From Eucommia ulmoides (Eukaryota > Streptophyta > Magnoliopsida > Garryales > Eucommiaceae): a stretch of DNA of 64,000 nucleotides. The notes under the pieces are model-generated. The model did not search any database and was not told the DNA's origin. It saw only the letters and a program-made list of their open reading frames with translations. Below are positions 48,320 through 59,683 of the stretch, piece by piece. The stretch covers positions 20,592,401-20,656,400 of the forward strand of contig CM028326.1 in assembly GCA_016647705.1 (NCBI GenBank), read 5' to 3'. How positions within the stretch are numbered: position 1 is the stretch's first letter; each line of letters begins with the position of its first letter. The position numbers were made by a program, and so were the translations under genes.

Positions 48320-48757
48320 AAAAGACAGGGGATGTGAGTGGTATAAACCCCAGAGAAAAAATATGCTTAAGGGAATTTAAAGTAAAATTTATACTGAGGT
48401 AGAATTTACTGCCCTCTAGTAAGAAATGTAGGCTCAAGAATTCGGCTCGCATGTTTCACTCTTAAGTTAGGACTTATCTTCAATTAGATAGTAAAATGGA
48501 AGACTTGTGTTTTTTAGGAAAGTCTTGTTGTCTGTTTTGGTAAAGAATGAGACCCCTATTTATGGGAGTTTTTTGGACCAATTTTGGTATAAAATACTCA
48601 TTTGGTGAATAAATTTGGTCACCACTAATTAGTGGTTAAGACTTTTGAGTTAAATACTACATTGGTGAGGAAATTATGTCACCACTAATTAGTGGGCAAG
48701 TTAGATCATGGTGCTAGATTTAGTGTTAAGTGGTTAGCAAAATTACCCATCATCAAT
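48320..48757 (-). repeat. LTR fragment of B family
   Basis: Aligns with 9190-9602 in the same orientation, including ACCACTAATTAGTGGT (48621-48636), a one-base variant at 48681-48696, and the TATA-bearing CCCCTATTTATGG. Probably B's 5' LTR (U3-R part) displaced by later insertions; an independent solo fragment is possible. Confidence 0.55.
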
Positions 48758-49061
48758 GATAAAGCTTTAACTGAAATAATTTTTGGAATCCTGTGAAAAA
48801 AAAAAAAATCAAAATTTAAAACTAATCAAACCGTAAAAGTAAAACAATTTGAGATGGAATTTCCATGATTTTAAGAAAAATTCAACTCAAATCTAGAAGC
48901 TTTAGAAGAGTTTATACCGTTCATTTTGCCCAAAATTGTAAACCTCTCTCCTATCATTTTAAAAATATTAGTCATCTCATTTGATCAATTTTTTCATGTT
49001 AGAAGACAAGAATACTCTTCTCTTATTTAAATAAATAAATTTTTTATTCTTTTCAAAAAAA
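48758..49061. other. AT-rich spacer
   Basis: No gene or repeat structure recognised. Confidence 0.4.
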
Positions 49062-49440
49062 TTCACTAACACCCCCTATTTTCAAAAAAATATTTTTTAC
49101 CCCCAAATTTTAAAATAATTACATTTAACCCCCACCCCACCCCATCCTCCAACCCCTCATTGGAATATTTTTCTCCTTGTTCTTCTTCCTATTCCTTCTT
49201 TTTCTTCTTTCTCTCTATGACGACAGATCTGCAAATCCATAACGATAGAAAGAGTATGAGCATAGAGAAGAAGAAAGAAGAACAAAAGGTAGGAAGGAAG
49301 AAGAAAATTCCAGTAGGTTGTGGTGGTTGTTGGGGTTGGTAAGGTGGGGTGGGGTGATTGTGGGGGATTTAATTTGTTAAAAATAAAGGGATAAAAAAAA
49401 TATATTTTAAAAATATTAATGCTAGTGTAAATAGCTAAAT
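49062..49440. mobile_element. Foldback/MITE-like element
   Basis: Left 95 bp (ACACCCCCTATTTT...CCCACCCCACCCCATCC) and right 95 bp (GGTGGGGTGGGGTG...AAATAAAGGGATAAAA) are imperfect inverted copies. The middle is GA-rich (AAGAAGAAAGAAGAAC). No TSD fixed and no transposase. The frame at 49160-49342 is not a credible gene. Confidence 0.45.
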
Positions 49441-50440
49441 GAGAAAATGCAAAAAAAAAAAAAAAAAGATATTTATGTATTTTAATTTTAATTGTTTAAT
49501 TATTTTTAAATGATTAAAGGTAAAATTGACATTACAATAAAAATTACAATAACCTTTTATTTATGGAAAAAAATTATGGTCCTCCAAAGATGATGAATCT
49601 ATAAAATAGACCACCACTTCAAGTTATTAAGTTTTCAGTCCACATAAAATCTTTAGGAAAAGGTCCCTGACATTTACCCCCATGTTAACATTTATTCACG
49701 GATTGTGTCATTCTGAGACCTACAACCGCCGTTCTTGCTTGATGGAATGTGAACAGCTGCCACGAAACCCCGCCAGCAATACAAATTCCACTGTGGAAGC
49801 CTGGGTTCTGATTCCAACCATTAAAAAATGTGATCAAATTAAAGAGTTCAACATGCTCTTGCAATAGTGTGTTTTTTTTTATAGATTTGACGAGTGAGTT
49901 AACATTAACGCACGGTTATGTTGCTTGCATTATAACCACCTCCATTTTGCTTCTAATATTACGTGGTACACGTTCCCACTACCTACTCCGCTTCTCGAAT
50001 ATGACAAAAAAACTCTCCTTTCATTGAAGCTTTACTCTTACGTATCTCCAGAAACCCTCAACTAAAAGAGGATAAATCACTACAAATCTTCCCAACGCAC
50101 TACTAAAATTGTGAAATCTGAACCAGTGACCTCATCTGCTCCCCAAAAATGAGAAAGCCTCAGTCCCAATGGTATGTTTTTCCAAAATTCAATGTCATAA
50201 TTTTTCACGAACTTCGTTTAGAAGTCAAAATCATAAACAAAATCTATGCATGTTCATCTATTATATCAATTTTGACTTCTTGTGTTAACCAATTTTTGAT
50301 TTTTGTGTGTTGTTTGTGGTGGGATATGCGTTAATAATCCTTACCATGTCTCCTATTTTGTCTCTTTGTTTGTTGTGTCTCAAAAACCTTCACGTGTTTT
50401 CCTGGTTAAGCACACATGTTGTTTTACCCCCCAAAAAAAT
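49441..50440. other. Left part of the GTTAAC-rich segment
   Basis: AT-rich DNA to 49680, then less biased sequence with short plus-strand frames (49682-49867, 49830-50027, 50149-50334) that I do not recognise. GTTAAC appears at 49684 and 49897. Confidence 0.3.
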
Positions 50441-50441
50441 T

Positions 50442-50700
50442 GCATTAACATTTATGTAGTTTAGTTGTTGGCATTGATGCAAGTCATTGCGTTAACGTTA
50501 ATGCATAAGATTTGTGACTACTATTGACGAATGCACTAACGTTTATGCAGTTTAGTGGTTGACGGTGATGCACACAATGCGTTAACTTTAACACAAAAAA
50601 TATGTGACCACTATTGAACAATGCGTTAACGTTTATGTAATTTAGTGACTGTTATTGATGCACACATTTGCATTAACATTAACACACACAATTTGACTAA
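50442..50700 (+). repeat. 90-bp tandem repeat, 2.8 copies
   Basis: Units start at 50442, 50533 and 50623 (91 and 90 bp). Each has GC[A/G]-TTAAC-TTTATG, TTTAGTG, GATGCA and a central TGCGTTAAC. Confidence 0.7.
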
Positions 50701-51194
50701 AAATGAGGCAACGTTAAATGTGCATGAATGTTAAAACTTGGTACATGTTTATTCCCAAAAAAACACTTGACTGACTAAGTTAACATTAACATGTGCTTTT
50801 TGACACAAAACGCACATTTAATGTGCGTTAAACCAACTTTTTTTTTCGTCAATTTTTGCAGTAAAACCGCTAAAAAAAACCAAAAAAGGAATATGGCTGC
50901 TAGCGATCGTTCTTGTATCGCTGTAACTTGAAATAGACGTATGAGCTGCTGAAAGATTGCAAACTCAACTATCAACATAAACAGTTGTTAGCGAAAACAC
51001 CATTCGCAAAATAATTTGAGACTTTGTACATGCAAAAAGTCACTCTGGAGAACATCCACAAGCACAATAATCTCATAAAGATGGATTTCCAGTGCTATAA
51101 CCCTACGCGATGAGTTGTTAGGATTGGTGGCAAGCTCATCCGGATAACTCTGCTAGACATACAACTAACTTTCGGGATAACAACAGGCGAAGAT

Positions 51195-51306
51195 CATGTT
51201 GTTTATATTCGTACATGTTTGTATATATTTGTTGATTGGTCAGGGTAACATCAAGTCGAGGTCACGCCTGGCCTTGGGCGTTGGGTCCCGGGGTGGGGTG
51301 GGACAT
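51195..51306 (+). repeat. Chromovirus LTR-end fragment
   Basis: GGTAACATCAAGTCGAGGTCACGCCTGG...GTGGGACA follows the last 110 bp of LTR C (41590-41678; 48165-48238). Only the LTR end is recognisable. Confidence 0.55.
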
Positions 51307-51715
51307 ACCTAACTACTAAGACTGTTTTACCAAATGAAAGTTCTGTGTGTGGAAACTATTTGACATCCTCATGTTAAAATTTTTGTTTACTAGTATTGGT
51401 TATACGAGCACACAGCATTGCTGAACCACATTGAGGATAAGGAATATAGAGTGTCGCGTTTGGAGATATAATGCATCACCATTTTTTCTTCCCAACTTAG
51501 GTCCATCCCTATCATCCACCTGCTAGCTGATAAGGTAATGAAAACCCGTGTAGTGCTTTAACATTCATGAGTAGCACAAAAAACAAAAATGAGTTAATGT
51601 TTATTGTTTGTTGTTGTGTGTGAATATTAATACACTATTTGTTGTTGTGCGTTGTTTGTGTTCCCCCACCCCCCCCTCTCGCCCCTCTGTGGTGATGAGT
51701 TAACTTTCAGTATTC
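51307..51715. other. Unassigned sequence
   Basis: No coding match. Contains ATTAATACACTATTTGTTG-type short repeats and a C-rich run at 51664-51680. Confidence 0.3.
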
Positions 51716-52620
51716 CAGGTGAAGGACCAAAAGATCAAGGAGACTTTGGAAAATATGCAATTGGAGATTACGACAAAAGAAGAATGTGACGAATCTATCA
51801 AAGAGACCACAATTGATAAGAGTAAGGGCCTAGTGGTTGATGTTGACGAAGAATATGATTCCATGATTGACAACATCATAGGTCCGTATATGATTTAGGG
51901 GTTGATTCCACCCCAGCTAAGGGGAAGGGGAATGACCAGACGATAGCGGCATTGCGTAGGGTAATTACAAACGTAACCGCCAACAACATTGACGAGAAAA
52001 AGAGTTCGATAGTCTGAATGCATCATCCCTGACACAGAAAGAGCATTACGAATGTTTAGTATCCGACCTATTTGCACAATTAGCCAAGGCTGTTGGGGAA
52101 AAGATAGACATCCTGACTGAAATTAGCATGCAAGACATCACGCAGAAATATCCGGAGCCCCTTGTTGATGCAGATAAGATTGAGCTTAGGGGAAGATGTG
52201 ACGAGCTCGCCAATAAAGTGTAGTCGTTGAAACAAACGATTGAAACGTTGAAGCAGCAACATGTTGTTGAATGTACAGAAATGAAGAAGAGGTATAATGA
52301 TCTTGCTCTTGAGTTTGAAGGAGTAAAATAAATCAACAAGATGTTGGAGGACGAGAAGAAAAAATTGCCAAATGCGACACAAAAATGCGTGTGGCACTGA
52401 ATAAACGAATCCAAGAGCTCGAGACAAAATTAAAGGCCCACTCGAAACGAAACAAAAACACACATCTATTGCTCTTGCAATCATCAATGTTGAGCCACTA
52501 TTGATGGTCATGCCAACAGTTCATTTGACAGGCACCCCTGCTGCTCCGTCATCAGTCTCGATGGCCACATAGCATGAAAAGGCAATGTCGATAACCTCCT
52601 GCCGCATAATATATATAAGC
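51716..52620 (+). pseudogene. Coiled-coil ORF relic
   Basis: A plus-strand reading gives VKDQKIKETLENMQLEI with Asp/Glu-rich sequence (VVDVDEEYDSMID), then, in another frame, a long heptad-type stretch with ELRGRCDELANKV, LKQTIETLKQQH and NDLALEFEGVK, interrupted by stops at 52222 and 52329. Coiled-coil regions of this kind precede the protease domain in plant Ulp1-like transposon ORFs, but the assignment rests on position. Minus-strand frames over the same DNA (52046-52511) are shadows. Confidence 0.4.
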
Positions 52621-52823
52621 ACAACGCGAGAATGCCAACTCAAAATGAGACCACAGTCGGTATTATGCTTGATAACAACGATTAGGAGAAAGTGCATATG
52701 GTATTCTCCAAAGAGGGGCCCAGGTAAACAGATGTTAACTCGCTAAACAAAGTTCCTAAAAAAATGAAGTTCTCATAAAATATTTGCGTACCCATTGATA
52801 TTTTGTTGTAAATAATGTTGCAG

Positions 52824-53400
52824 ATCGTTTCGTGTTTGGTGGCGGGAAACAATTATCCCAGGTTACGTGTGGCAATATCATATGCATTCTCATGGAGAAG
52901 CGCATCGCCGATAACGTAAGAATTATCTACTTAAATGTTTACATTTTTTTGTTTGCATAACTGTTACATTAATTAGTTTTGCGTAAATGTTTAGGTTCTT
53001 TTAATTTGCGTTAACGTTTACGTTTTAATGTCTCATCCCTCCCCTCTGGTTATTGATTCATTCGGAGAGTTATTGGAAGAGAAAACGAAAGAGCTCAATC
53101 AAATACGGGGGGTGCAATCAATCAGGTTGTTGGATGAAGCAAAATTCACAATCGCGTGCATATGGGTAAGACGCGTTACTTGGTCGGGTATTTCTTTTTA
53201 CCCTTTTTTTTTACTTTTAAACGCGCTAACACAGAAAACGAAAACTGTGATACATTGTTATTAGAGAAAACAACGAGATCCTCCTGAAAGAGCTGTACCA
53301 CACGATGGACAGTGCATTCGCCTACAAGTGTCGGTATATTATCTTCCCGATGAATAGGCTTACAAGTGTTAGCTTTAGCATTAGATTATTTTTCGTGGGT
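52824..53400 (+). pseudogene. Ulp1/C48-protease-like exon relics
   Basis: Exon-like pieces with splice-like borders: TTGCAG/ATCG at 52824 to GATAAC/GTAAG at 52914 (reads FVFGGGKQLSQVTCGNII); VIDSFGELLEEKTKELNQ at 53045-53167, ending ATATGG/GTAAG; then ILLKELYHTMDSAF and KCRYIIFPMN from about 53278. VIDxxxxLLxxR and YIIFPMN resemble the stretch leading to the catalytic His in Ulp1-like plant proteases (IFIPIN...HW). The His-Asp-Cys triad itself is not present. SUMO-protease-like function is therefore inferred and surely lost. Confidence 0.4.
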
Positions 53401-53825
53401 ATGTCTGCTTTTGCTTTAACGTTAATATAATGATTGTGCGGTTCGTTAACATTGATTCTTTTAACGTTAACGTGCATTATATATGTTTAAACATTCTAAT
53501 TGTTGCACAAAAACCCCAATTTTGTTTTAATCGTTGTGCTTATAATATTCATTTGCTTTAATTTTGTTTTTGTTTTTGTTTTTTGATGTTAATGTTAACT
53601 TAAACTGTTTTGTGCTTATGAATGGGCTTACAATTATTATCTTTAACATTCGGTTGTTTTGTGTGGGCATGTCTGATTTGCTTTAACATTAACGTGATGA
53701 TTGTGTAGTTCATTAACATTGATTTTGTTAATGTTAGCATGCATTCAATGTTCTACACACCCTAATTGTTACACAAAAAACTCATTCCTGCTTTGATCCT
53801 CATGCTTGCTAAAATAGCTTGATAA
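53340..53825 (+). repeat. Direct duplication of about 265 bp
   Basis: 53349-53560 and 53612-53820 repeat in the same order: ATGAAT-GGCTTACAA, GGCATGTCTG-TTTGCTTTAAC, TAATTGTT-CACAAAAA. Each copy includes GTTAAC motifs. Confidence 0.6.
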
Positions 53826-54972
53826 AAAACAAACACTTCATGCAAAAACATCCCCGCAAAAAATATACAGTCCTTCATGTACATCAAACAAAAATTTAAT
53901 GCACCAAAACTACGTAAAAATATATGATCACTGCTTCAAATTGTAGCAGTGCAGGTCTTCCTGTTGTGATACCCTTATCTTTTACATCTACTGCATCTTA
54001 TTTCTATGATCTCAACTCTTGATGGAATGTGTTTATAACTCAGCCGACCAGGTTGTTTTTTAGTAATCGGGGGGATGATCAAGGCTTCTAATGCATTCCA
54101 TTCAAGTTTTTCGAGCGTGCGCACACCGTATATACTTTATGAATAGGCGATCCTCTAATATTCCACTAAGAAGAACGGCTCAACGAACGAATATATGTTC
54201 TACGCGCTTTTTGGTATCGCCACGCAAGCATAAACGCACAGGAATCCATTCCCCTTCCAGTTGAAACAGGTACACGTTTGTTTCTCCATGTCAACCAACA
54301 CAAATAGGTTCGAGTGCACTTCGTATACACTCTTACTTCAATCGAAAATTTTCCACGTACATCCATTTCTAATCATCCACGTAGGAATATAATCCCGTAC
54401 TGGGTATAGAAAAACAGTCATCGATAACGATTCGGCGCGTCTGACTGACAACTGGTTCATTTCTTGCATCTAATCATGTCGACCATCAATATGATGGGAA
54501 GGTGCAGATAATCACGAATTCATGCGTTGAACAACTCCGCTAGGTTGGATAACATCTCCACATATCTTTTGCCTTTGAAAAACATGTTGCAGAAGTTATC
54601 GAGCGGAACATCTTCGAGGAAATTCTCTACTCATCCCATGCCTTCTGCTTTTAATTCTTCCCTCAATAGGTAGTATTTTTCAAGCGTTGTCGCATACGCC
54701 ATCATCGAATATTTGTACACAAGCTTTTCCTTGAATGCTTGTTTCATTCCTGTTAGTTTGTCTATCAGGTTGTTCTTTAAAAGGTTTAAACAACATGAGT
54801 GGAAGCAGTCCGAGAACATCTTTTGAACACCTTCAAGAATATCGTTATGTCAATCAAAAATGAACGTTAGCAACGCGTTCATTCGCCACAATTTTTGATA
54901 AATTTGTCATGAACCAATACCAGTTGTCGTCGTTCTCCGCATCAATGACTTCAAATGCTACCGAGAACAAAC

Positions 54973-55396
54973 CTATACCATATTGAAAAACAAGTTAGCG
55001 TACAAAAATGCATGCCACTGCATTTAAAAACAAACATAAAACAAACTGACAAGTTAGTGTAAACGTTAACGTTGTTTAAAAAAACCAATCATCAAAAAAC
55101 ATTGGGTGTTAACATTAACGTGAATCATTATTAATAAAAACTTGTGTACAGACATTGACATGCAACACCTCCCATACGACACAACCCCCTCGCTGAAAAA
55201 AAACAAAAAACAAATATGTGTTAACGTTAACGTGCACTGCAAAAAAACAAATTCTGCTTAGAAAAAACTGTACAATAAAAAGCATGGATGCATTAATATT
55301 AACGTAAAAACTTTGTTTGATAATGGAACTATCATCACTGCCAAGCATTTGTGTGTTAACGTTTAAAAACAAACATAAAACAAAATGACAAGTTAC
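54973..55396 (-). other. Intron 2 of MULE2 (phase 1)
   Basis: Donor AACG/GTAACT at 55396, acceptor GGTATAG/GTTTG at 54973. Its removal restores the DGNNG-LFSVAF junction conserved in MuDR transposases. Contains GTTAAC motifs and a 34-bp direct repeat (55023-55056, 55362-55395). Confidence 0.75.
55057..55361. repeat. Duplicated intron block, copy 1
   Basis: Aligns with 56555-56850 in the same orientation and order (GTGAATCATT-TTAAT, GCAACACCTCCCATAC, ACAATAAAAAG-ATGGAT, ATAATGGAA-TATCATCA). Flanked by the 34-bp direct repeat. Confidence 0.7.
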
Positions 55397-56478
55397 CGTT
55401 GTTTCCATCCTTTACACTGACACCCAACAAACACCCCTAGTAGAAAGGTCCCATCAAGGAATAACATCAGCCTGTAATTTTTGAATCCACGATACAAAAA
55501 GTCTCTTGAAATGGCTCGTTTCTTTGTTATAATCCAACACCAAATGACTGCCTAAGTTCGTCCACATGCATGCATCCAAATACCAACGCAGTTGATCGTA
55601 AGATGACTTCTGATCGCTATACAAATCATCCTGGGCTTTCTCTACTCCATTCTATGCAATGTGATATGGGATCTCAATTCCATAGTTGTTCTTAAAGGTA
55701 TAAAGAATGTCAATTAGTCGAGTGGACGAAGTATTCCGAAATAAGTCTAACAAGCATGACTTAACAACACTGAAATTCATCTTCTCGTTCCCTGTCGTCC
55801 TATAAGTAACGCCACAACAATGATTTCTCTCCAACTCCCAAATATAGAAAAAACTGTTACATTCGTCTAACCTATCATGCACTCTCCATTCGCATCCTCT
55901 TTTTTCCTTGAGTGAAAATTTAGCTATCACTCTCTTCTTGTCATTCTTTATGAATCGAAAAGTGAACCCAACTTGTACATCGTATTTCGTTAGTACTTCT
56001 CTGAATTTCAGTAATCCACCCTTAAAATTATGTCTGACTTCTTTAATTCCTTCATCCCAATGATCAGATAGTAATACTTTTTTAGGCGATGGGCAAAAAA
56101 TCGCCAACAAGTCAAGGTCGCCATTCATGTCGCCTACCCCTCCCTATCTCCCTGGATATTCGATGAGAATTTTGTGCTCACTGCCACTTGATCCACTCTC
56201 AATGTCGCACGTCTTTATCTCTAACCCCACGTATTCGAGTTTTATTTCCCTTACAAGACTAACCATCACCTCTTAGTCGTTCTGACATGTTATTATGCAC
56301 CTATCATACCCTGGTATCGAGTAAAACATCTCAAGCGAATCATCCCTCAACACGTCTCACCTCGACAACACATTTTGAATTAACAACCCATGCGTGAAAT
56401 CATCGTCGACCATAATGCCCAACGAGTAACCGTCAAATTTGCACATCAAAATTATTTGTGTCATCATGACCCCCCAAG

Positions 56479-57180
56479 TAAATCTGAAAAATGAAAGAAT
56501 GCACCAGACGTATGAAAAAAAATTGTTTACAAACACCAAGTATATGTGTTAATGTTAACGTTAGTGTTAACGTTAACATTGTTGGAAAAAAAAACATTAA
56601 ATATATTTATATGTTAACGTGAATCATTGTTAATCAAAATTTGTGTATAAACGTTGATGTGCAACACCTCCCATACCACACGACCCCCTGATGAAAAAAA
56701 TATGTATGTGTTAACATTAACGTGCGCTTCAAAAACCAAATTCTAGGTGGAAAAAAATAGTGCAATAAAAAGTATGGATACATTAATGTTAACGTAAAAA
56801 CTCTGTTTTATAATGGAATTATCATCATTGTTAAGCATTTGAGTGTTAACGATAAAAATTGTGTGCTGGGAAACATCATCACTGCCAAAAAAAAATAAAA
56901 AAATATGTGTTAACGTTAACGTCTACACACATTACATAACACGTGAAAAGTATTTCAAAATATGCATGCGTTAACGGTCTTTCTCTCCCCCTATCCCTGT
57001 CGCTGGGGGCTGATTCCACATAGACATATGCAAGAAAAAACGTTAACGTACCCAAGCTAACATTTCGAAAATCACCCCCCATATGTATTAAAATTCTGAA
57101 AAAAACTAATAAAACGTTTGAAAATATATTTTGATTGGATTCACATCGTTTTTGCACTATTATACGCATTTAAATACGTG
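56479..57180 (-). other. Likely intron 1 of MULE2
   Basis: A TTTTTCAG acceptor at about 56479 precedes the PB1-like exon. The interval is rich in GTTAACGTTAAC and holds copy 2 of the duplicated block. The donor was not pinned. Confidence 0.5.
56555..56850. repeat. Duplicated intron block, copy 2
   Basis: See 55057-55361. Here it is not flanked by the 34-bp repeat. Confidence 0.7.
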
Positions 57181-57680
57181 TATGAATGTTAACGCATTGT
57201 TATCATCCAACTGAAGAACAGAGTGTTTGCAAAACTCTCACGAAGCTCAAAATCGCACATGATCGCACACAACGAAACGACTAAAAACTATCTTTAATCG
57301 CGACTAAAAAAGGCTTTTCATTGAATACAAATCAACCAACCTGAATTTCTTTCATCATATACTGCTTTTCAATTGTCGTCGCTACGTATCGCCACTGTCT
57401 CAGCTTCTTCCTCTCATACCAGCTGATGAAATAGCTCTGCAATGCCTGCAATTTGAATAGAATATTTTCTAAATCCCCGCCTGTGTAGGGAATATCGTAC
57501 GTGTATATGGAATATGCCTAAAATTCATATTTTGTCGCTTATCATAACCGTTTTCTTTTGTCCAGCTGGCCCGTCGGTCTCGGCAGGGGTATCATCATCC
57601 ATCGCAACATGCCTTGAAGCTGCCGGAAGACCAAAACATATTCCCTCTGCACGGGAAGGTCTAAGCCCTAACCCATTTGT
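57181..57680 (-). pseudogene. Exon-like minus-strand fragment upstream of MULE2
   Basis: Reading leftward: DDDTPAETDGPAG near 57590, then YTGGDLENILFKLQALQSYF and WYERKKLRQWRYVATTIEKQ, followed by a donor-like ATTCAG/GTTGGT near 57342. It has coding character and lies on MULE2's strand, but I do not recognise it; it could be a 5' exon of MULE2 or part of another transposon. Confidence 0.35.
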
Positions 57681-58900
57681 TCATTTGGATTTTTTTTTAC
57701 ACGATTTCTTGAATAAGGTCTAAATAATAAAAAATTCCTTTATTTATAAAGAACTAAATATTTTTTTACCAAAAATAATAAAGAGTTAACAAGTATTTAG
57801 TAAATCAGGGAATTAACTAGTATTTAGTAGCAGAAAGACAAGGTAAATGATAAATATTCAACCTTAGAAACCTTTGACTTTTTCCCAAAAAAATAAACCT
57901 AGAAGCCAAAATCATCATGGAACCACACCAATACATCGACTTTTTCCTCATTAAATATCCAAATGGTCAAAACACTTTATTATTTTTTTTTTTTCAAGAA
58001 GTCCTAAAAATAAATAAATAAATATATTTTTAAGAATTACTAAAATTATACTTGTTTAAAAATACCAAGATAATTATTATTATAAAATTATCCTTCCTTT
58101 ATATGCACAAATTTTACTTAATTTTTTAAAATTTCACTTAATTTTTAAAATTACACTAAAATTTTATTTTTTTTATTAAAAATATATAATTTTCTCTTAA
58201 AATATCACAAATACCCCATGTACATTTCACTTATTTATTTATTTTTATAATATCCACTGAATTTTAATTTTCAATAGAAATTGCACCGAATTTGATTTTT
58301 AATTCAGAATATATAATTCTTTTACAATACCCTAAATACTCCTAAAAATCACTTAAATAAATTCACTTAATAATTAAGTGAAAATCCACAAGAGAAATCA
58401 AATGAAAATCCACTAAAAAAATCAAGTAGAATGCCACTAAAAATTATAGAACCCAAAAATTTAGGTTATGAACTGAAGCGTTCAAAAATTGAACCACCAT
58501 CAAACAAACCATAACCTTACCACATTCTCATGATTAAATCCATTGAAAATTAAATCGAGAATCCAAATCTAATGAATTCAAAAATAAAATAAAAAATAAA
58601 AAAATCAGATAATAAAAAAGTCCAGTGAACATTAATTTAAGTTACATTTCACTAAAAAAAAATACCTAAAATCCACCTAATAATTAAGTAGAAACCCCCC
58701 AGAAAAATCAAGTAGAAATCCATTGAAAATTATAGAACCCTAAAAATATAGATTCTGAATAGAAATTCATATACAAAACCATACCAAGGCTATAATTAAT
58801 CAAATGAAATCAAAATTGAACTGCTCAGATCCATTGGATTCAAAACAGAAGAAAATAAAATTGAAAAAAAGAAAAAGTAAAACAGTTGAAATCAACCAAA
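57681..58900. other. AT-rich DNA with a diverged duplication
   Basis: The run AATAATTAAGTGAAAATCC ... AAATCAAGTAGAA ... AAATTATAGAACCC (58365-58460) returns at 58675-58770. 57783-57855 resembles 48272-48345. No gene. Confidence 0.4.
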
Positions 58901-59400
58901 GACCATATATTTTAGGCTAGCTATGGTTAGATCTAACCAAATCTAGCCTAAAATCTAAACTGAAGAACAAAGGAATGAATTCGAGATGATAGTGAACAGA
59001 ACGACGGTGAACAGGTGAACAGAGCAATAGATAGAGATGACGGTGAGCACACGACGAACAAAGCAAGGAATCGGATCGATTGCGGCAATTAAAGAATAAA
59101 AAATCAATGGTGGTAAGAAGATCTAGCCTAGATCTAACTAAATTTTGACTAGATCTGGTTGATAAATAAGACAATGACGAGGACGAGGACGAGGAAGGAC
59201 GGCGATGATGGCTGGGGGAGACAAAAATGACAATTGGTGGAGAGGAGACGATGAAGACGAACGGCAACGACGGATGGCGACGACGACGACGAGCACAAGC
59301 GACAAGGATAGAATGAGGAGACGGCGATGACAGACAACGACAAGTTCGTTGTAGTTGAGAGAGAGAGAGAGACGGCTAGAAATGGAGAAATGATTTAAAA
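58901..59400 (-). other. Leader-like transposon segment
   Basis: On the minus strand: a CT-rich start (CTCTCTCTCTCTC at 59375), CGTCGTCGTCGTC triplets, then AGATCTAG-rich sequence. Similar in style to 33591-34560 on the plus strand. Frames at 58917-59343 are CG-triplet artefacts. Confidence 0.3.
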
Positions 59401-59683
59401 AAGAAAAATATTTATTGTTTTGTTATTTTAATGATAGGTAATTTTGTCATTATAAATTATTAATAGGAGTTTATGCAATTTTATTTTATTTTTTTAATAG
59501 AAGTTAAGAATAATATTTTATTTGTCTGAATGTTAAAAAAAAAAAAAAAAAAAAAAACGTTTGATTTTAAAATAGGAATAGGGAAGAAAATACTTTTTAT
59601 TTTTTTTCAAACGTTTGGCACATCAACACTAAAAATGAGGTTATGAGCTGAATAGAAGGTCAACCTGCAGCTTTCTGTCAAGT
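59401..59683. other. AT-rich spacer with poly(A)
   Basis: A23 run near 59536-59558. Nothing else. Confidence 0.4.

Larger units (their letters stand above)
53945..56480 (-). pseudogene. MULE2: MuDR-type transposase with introns
   Basis: Minus strand, from the right: MCKFDGYSLGI (PB1-like N-terminal segment, 56460), LLAIFCPSPKK, FRFIKNDKKRVIAKF and CEWRVHDRLDE (MuDR DNA-binding domain), CLLDLFRNTSSTRLIDIL, SYDQLRWYLDA, the core MLFLDGTFL and VKDGNN, then after an intron LFSVAFEVIDAENDDWYWF, a block near 54860 where the second Asp is expected, YVEMLSNLAELFN-I-RDYRHLPI (54520), a degenerate SWIM-like region and at 53950 C-x2-C-x5-H-x4-C with KTC end. All major domains are traceable but stops (e.g. 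in the knuckle at 53963) and shifts make it inactive. Confidence 0.85.

Noticed and set aside
52046-52511. 122-aa and 143-aa minus-strand frames
   Set aside because: Antisense to the coiled-coil relic; Leu/Phe/Cys richness mirrors the Lys/Glu-rich sense codons.
48272-57855. 48272-48345 and 57783-57855 as ends of one large transposon
   Set aside because: They are similar (GAGTTAAC-AGTATTT...AAAAGACAGGG) but in direct, not inverted, orientation and weakly matched; not enough to define element ends.
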